From Chloranthus sessilifolius (lineage: Eukaryota > Streptophyta > Magnoliopsida > Chloranthales > Chloranthaceae), in NCBI GenBank assembly GCA_021018995.1, contig CM037584.1, positions 172,254,317-172,318,316 on the forward strand: a stretch of DNA of 64,000 nucleotides, given 5' to 3'. Below the pieces are notes generated by a model. The model saw only the letters and a program-made list of their open reading frames with translations, was not told the DNA's origin and made no database searches. Positions 59,560 to 64,000 of the stretch are shown piece by piece; position 1 is the stretch's first letter; each line of letters opens with the position of its first letter. The position numbers and the translations under genes were made by a program.

Positions 59560-61820
59560 TGTGACGTCCCCAAATTCACACACCGGATCAATGTGCTCAC
59601 TTGGAGACATCACACTACGTTATATATCCATGATTTTAAATAAATCAATTATTCCATAAAGATCCGCATATAAACACAACGGAAAAAAAAACAACTATTA
59701 AAAGTGTACGCATAAAATTTTTTTTTCTTCATCATGAGAACAATACTAAATTATGAGATAACAACCTATTATACCCAATTGTATGGTTACTCCTTAAATA
59801 AAATAAAATTGAAATAAAACATAATCCATCATTAGCTTGAACTTGTTCATAAAACAATCTGAATTAAACATCTAAAAATCCTTTCTAATGCATAAAGAAA
59901 ATCCTATAAACTAAACTTCAAATCCATCTTCGCTCAGATCTGGATTTCTGTCAATCATTGAAGCGTCTACTTCATCCACTCCATGTATAGCTGTACTCCC
60001 TGAAATCCCAAGCAATGGGTCAGTTTACCAAGTAAACTGGTAGTATGAGGCTAATAGAAAAGGTCCATAACTCAAATCATCTCATAAAAATCAAACAATA
60101 ACAGAGATATAGCATGTGACATAAAGAATAAGTAAAGCAATAGAATGAAACTGAAACATAGCATTAAATCTAAATAAACATTATGGCTCGGGTCTCTACC
60201 CTAATTTCATGTGTGGTTATTTTTAATTGTGCATTTAATGCTCATGAATTGGCATATATAATGAACATGGTTATCTCTTTCTTAATCATTATCCTAATCT
60301 TCTCTGATCCTTCGATTAGTATCTACGTTAACCTTCACATAACTTCTCTTCAGTTAAGTAGTAAACTTAAAATTAAAGACCTTTTCCATCCCTTCAGTCT
60401 TATCATTAATGCATGTATGCATAACTTTTATTACTTATCATTCTTATTCATGTTAATTCCTCTAGCATAAGCCCATAGGAATTCTATTATAATCATAGAA
60501 ATATTTTATTTTCATTTGTCATGTCGTAAACGTATCTTTTCACTTTTATGAATGTCATGAATGTACATGCATAGAAAAACTTGAAATCAACCGATCATGC
60601 AGTAGCTCTTTCACTTGTTTAGGCTTAACATATCATAAATATGTAATCTCTATCGATTCCTACTTGTTTCATGTTGTGTAAATCAAACATCCTAGCTTGC
60701 ATGGATTCTAAGCAATAAAACAATGATGAACATAAATAAACATTTAAGCATGATGATTAAATATAGACAATATTTGAATAAAAATTCATTGCTTGCATCC
60801 TAGACAAATTCTGAAATTCCTAACAAATTCTGGATTTTGACAGATTACTGATTCGAATGATTCGGTTTCAAACAGATTACGGATTACTGCAATTTTAGAT
60901 TCGAGATGATTTGGATAGATTCGGTTTCAAAGCAGATTTCGATTTTGCATGAATTTGATCAATCACAAAACCCCGTGTACCATCAAAAACCCGTGATTAA
61001 GCATAAAAAATTTATCAATTTAATATGAAGGATATTCATTAAATGAAATAAACTCTAATTTCTATTTTACTTTGTGTAATCTACGTTTCTGATTAATCTC
61101 AACATGATTTTTCCATACCTCTAGTCTTCGCGTAAGATATTTATGTAACTTCTCTCCCTTGATACAATCCGAAGCACTAATCCAAAAACCGGTTCCGTCG
61201 TAGGCTCCTCTTGCGTTCTTCTAAGCCTTCAAACCAAAAATTCTAGGGTTCTTCTAATTCTCCTCCTTCTCTAGAATTTACTCTCTTTCTCTATGAGGTT
61301 ATTAAGTTATAAGAGTTATGTAAAAATTCTGTAAATTAATCTCTATATTTATAATACTTTATGGTTTCCTATTTAAGATCTAATACTATTTAGAATGCTT
61401 TAAGGTTTCCTATTTAAGATCTAACTCTATTTAGAATTTCCTATACGGGTCTTAAGTGATTCTATGGGCCCTTAATTACTTAATGGGTCTTTAATTAGTT
61501 ATTGGGTCTTTAATTACTTAATGGGTCTTTAATTACTTATTGGGTCTTTAATTACTTAATGGGTCTTTAGTTAATTTACTAACATATTTTAAAAGTCCAT
61601 TAAACATTGCTAAACGCACCCCAATTATTACTAACACATATTTAAGGGCTTTTAGGGTATATTAATTAGATTAATTAATTATCATGAGTTATTATAAAAT
61701 AAAGTACGCATTACATTCATGCGTAAAATTAATCACATCCATCAAATCAATTAAACTAATCATAATTACAAATTTAGCAAATAATTAAGGACTAAATAAC
61801 GAGAAATCTCGTTCGTTACA
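59560..61820 (-). repeat. Tekay-like LTR D', inverted relative to D
   Basis: In element orientation from 61820 (TGTAACGAACGAG) to 59560 (GGGGACGTCACA). Homologous to 50881-53494 but in opposite orientation and shorter because its minisatellites have fewer units. No coding region of a Tekay element is attached, so it is a solo LTR or a leftover. Flanks are CACTG at 61821 and GGTGT at 59555; they do not match. Apparent frames such as 60183-60470 are chance. Confidence 0.9.
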
Positions 61821-63060
61821 CACTGTCACGATTCCTTGAAATGAACATTATGACCCTTCAATAGAAGTTGTCCAACACTAAGAAGATTATGTTCGAGTCC
61901 TAGAACATAAAAAATAATTGGAATACGATTAACACCTTTCTTCATCTTGACAATAATATCACCACTTCCCTCAACGGAAAGTCTTTTATCATCTTCGGTT
62001 CGTACTTTACTTTGAATAGATTCAGCCAAAGTAAAAAATGCGCCTTTGTTTCCCATCACGTGGTTATTACAACCATTATCAAGATACCAATCCGTATTGA
62101 GTGCAACTTTTTGAACATTACAAGCAAGAAAGAGAGGATCGTCTTCCTTTCTTCATTTTTGTGCACAAAATGTGATTCTTTTTTCTTTCTTCCACTAATC
62201 GTTTTTAACAAAACTTGATGGTGTGCCCATATTTTTTATAATGGTAACATTGAACATTAGAGAGAGAAGATCGGTCTCTTCCTCTTCATGAAGTAAATGA
62301 CTCGTTCTCATCTCTTTCATTTGCTTGATTTATTCCTCCATTATGTCTGCCTCGTCTGCGATTAAAATGCCTTCCTCTTCCACCTCTAGAATTTTCATTG
62401 AAGGAAACTTGAGTTTGAAAAGCTTGCTCTAGAGGAGAAGAATCAAATTATTTTATGCGAAGTTCATGGGATTAAAGAGATCCCAATAAACTTTCAATAG
62501 ATAACGTAGACAAATCTTTAAATTCTTCAATTGCAACCACAATATACTCGAATTTGCGAGTCAAACTTCTAGGGATTTTCTCTAAAATTCTTTGATCTTC
62601 AAGTTTTTTGCCATTCACCCTTAGTTTAACAAGAGCAAATACATGATTGAAATAATCTTTAATCGTCTCAGAATCTTTCATCCTTAAAGTATCAAACTCA
62701 CTTTGAAGAGTTTGAAGACGAATCATTTTAACTCTATCTTCACCTTTATAGGACATATAAAGAGTGCCCCATGCTTGCTTTGCCATTGTCACATATGATA
62801 TTTGCTCAAAAATGACTTCATCCACCACCTGATAGGTGAAAAATAATACTTTCTTGTCCTTCTTATGATTCTCCTTCAACTCACTGAGTTGTTGTGTAGA
62901 GAGTATCGTTTGATCTTGCGGTTCGACATAACTGGTTTCAACCATATCGCATAGATCTTAGGATCCATATAATACTTTCATTGGATGCTCCATTGGTTGT
63001 AATTTTTTTTCCGTTGAATCGAGGGAGTTGAGATTGCAACAAATTGTTGTTGGAAGCCAT
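61821..63060 (-). pseudogene. gag and protease of copia C3
   Basis: Minus strand. Start M-A-S-N-N at 63060, then a frameshift. UBN2-type gag 62945-62472 (V-E-P-Q-D-Q, A-W-G-T-L-Y, I-R-L-Q-T-L-Q-S-E-F, I-P-R-S-L-T-R-K-F). A zinc knuckle near 62220-62250 read as C-Y-H-Y-x4-H-x4-C with the second Cys lost. Protease 62170-61830: C-N-N-H-V-M-G-N-K-G near 62050, then L-L-S-V-G-Q-L-L near 61880-61860. The frame is cut at 61820 by LTR D' and resumes at 53843. Confidence 0.9.
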
Positions 63061-63072
63061 CGACATGAACAA

Positions 63073-63085
63073 GGCTCTGATACCA
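63073..63085 (-). other. Primer binding site of C3
   Basis: Reverse complement TGGTATCAGAGCC, three bases from the LTR end at 63089, and directly upstream of the gag start at 63060. Confidence 0.93.
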
Positions 63086-63088
63086 CTT

Positions 63089-63555
63089 TGTTGAAAATAA
63101 ATCAAATTCAGATGAAAAATAGATGCAACTTTTCAAGAGAAGAAAATTGTTCTCTTGAGCTCAAAAATCTCAAAAATGAAGTATAATATAAAGTACTAGA
63201 TGGAAGGCTTCAAATTTCACTAAACAACTTCATATATGATGAGATACAAGGGTTCGAAATATATAGCTATGTACAAGAACGAATTTCACATTTCAAGGAA
63301 ACTTTTCACTTTCCTTAAGAAACTTTTCATATTCCTATGTGACCTTTCTTTTCCCTAAGATACTTTTTCATTTTCCAATGAACTCACATAAACCCAAAAC
63401 ATAAAAACATTGCAAAGTTCAAAGCTACAACAACTAAACTCTTAACTACTAAGTCAAACTTCTAAGATGAGGTCAAAGACCCAAAAAGAGTGAGGCTCAA
63501 GAGGCCCACAATCCATGCCCATATAGTAGCCCAAAATGGTCTACTTAATATTTCA
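63089..63555 (-). repeat. 5' LTR of copia C3
   Basis: 467 bp, in element orientation from 63555 (TGAAATATTAAG) to 63089 (TTTTCAACA). The right end abuts the RT of another copia (C4), so C3 inserted into C4. The expected duplication begins GTACC at 63556; the partner is not in view because the 3' end of C3 is missing. Confidence 0.82.
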
Positions 63556-64000
63556 GTACCATGTAGACCTCTTCACCTTAACTTACCGTGATGGAAGGCA
63601 TTCTTAACATCTAATTGGTAATAGAGGCCAATGATGATGAGCAATTAGAGAAATAAGAACTCTGGCAAAAGTGAGCATGGCCACAAGAGCAAACGTGGTT
63701 TGGTGGCTGTGAAGTCCAGGTTAGGTAACTGGGTAAAGCCTTTAGAAACAAGAGGAGCTTTATATCTCTCAACAGAGCCATCCTCCTTGTATTTCAAAGC
63801 AAGTACCAATTCGTTTATCAGGTGGAATATCACCAAGTTTCCAAGTCTTATTCTTCTCAAGAGTAGTCATTTCCCCAGTCATGGCAACAGACCGAGAAGG
63901 CTGTACAAGAGCATTACAAACAGAACGAGAATAGAAGCAGTTGAAGCGGTTTCAAGGGTAGCATGATGAGAATGTGAGATACCATGATAGGAGACAATTG
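63556..64000 (-). pseudogene. Copia C4 reverse transcriptase
   Basis: Minus strand N-terminal half of a Ty1/copia RT: K-Y-K-E-D-G-S-V-E-R-Y-K-A then V-S-K-G-F-T-Q near 63750-63795, L-D-V-K-N-A-F-H-H-G near 63590-63620. The family has A-R-L-V-A-K-G; here A-P-L-V-S-K-G. Frameshifts and stops show it is a relic. It runs out of the window to the right, and its 3' half is cut by C3. Confidence 0.88.

Noticed and set aside
60183-60470. 95-codon frame with a hydrophobic segment
   Set aside because: Lies within LTR D'; the equivalent at 52570-52809 in LTR D is on the opposite coordinate strand and diverged without codon constraint visible.

Overview
The window is nuclear DNA of a flowering plant, most likely a eudicot. 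The evidence is spliced GT-AG exons of a plastid-type plant gene, plant Ty3/gypsy chromoviruses and Ty1/copia elements primed by initiator tRNA-Met (TGGTATCAGAGCC), a plant L1-type LINE, and an AT-rich background. The species cannot be told from the sequence. I see no tRNA or rRNA gene and nothing bacterial.

The one host gene lies on the minus strand. Eight exons between 47082 and 10242 join without a frameshift into 307 full codons of an acyl-activating enzyme of the AAE15/AAE16 type (plastid acyl-ACP synthetase, AMP-binding superfamily). Both gene ends lie outside the window. Four small introns (84-153 bp to a few kb) sit beside huge ones (12.6 kb, 17.1 kb and two open-ended introns), and the huge ones are filled with nested retrotransposons.

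Layout. 1-9788: a minus-strand copia (C1) interrupted by a chromovirus (A, 229-6566, TSD CGAAG). 10242-10620: two exons. 10621-23237: intron with a hAT-type MITE, a tandem duplication whose second copy carries a solo LTR, a degenerate minisatellite, copia 3' ends, and a deleted chromovirus F (18691-22747, TSD TATAT). 23238-26041: two exons around an intron with tetranucleotide expansions. 26042-43122: intron with solo LTR G (TSD CCATC), a degraded plus-strand copia C2 split by solo LTR H (TSD TTGGA) and by chromovirus I (TSD ATTGC), which itself holds chromovirus J (TSD GAAGC), then a Tat-like remnant. 43123-47082: four exons, a copia end and a 5'-truncated LINE. 47083-64000: intron with a truncated Tekay-like element D, copia C3 in two pieces, chromovirus E, an inverted Tekay-like LTR (D'), and another copia (C4).

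The chromoviruses A, E, F, G, H, I and J form one family of related subfamilies with LTRs of about 0.82-1.03 kb, TSDs of 5 bp, a CCHC gag, a D-S-G protease and a chromodomain. All autonomous copies are broken by stops, frameshifts or deletions. Two features of the family stand out. The pol reading frame runs into the 3' LTR and ends in a conserved basic tail. Just inside the LTR lies a short cassette of palindromic repeats that is completely different between subfamilies and even differs between the two LTRs of one insertion. Two unrelated repeats in the window (12293-13276 and 42679-42807) carry comparable hairpin arrays.
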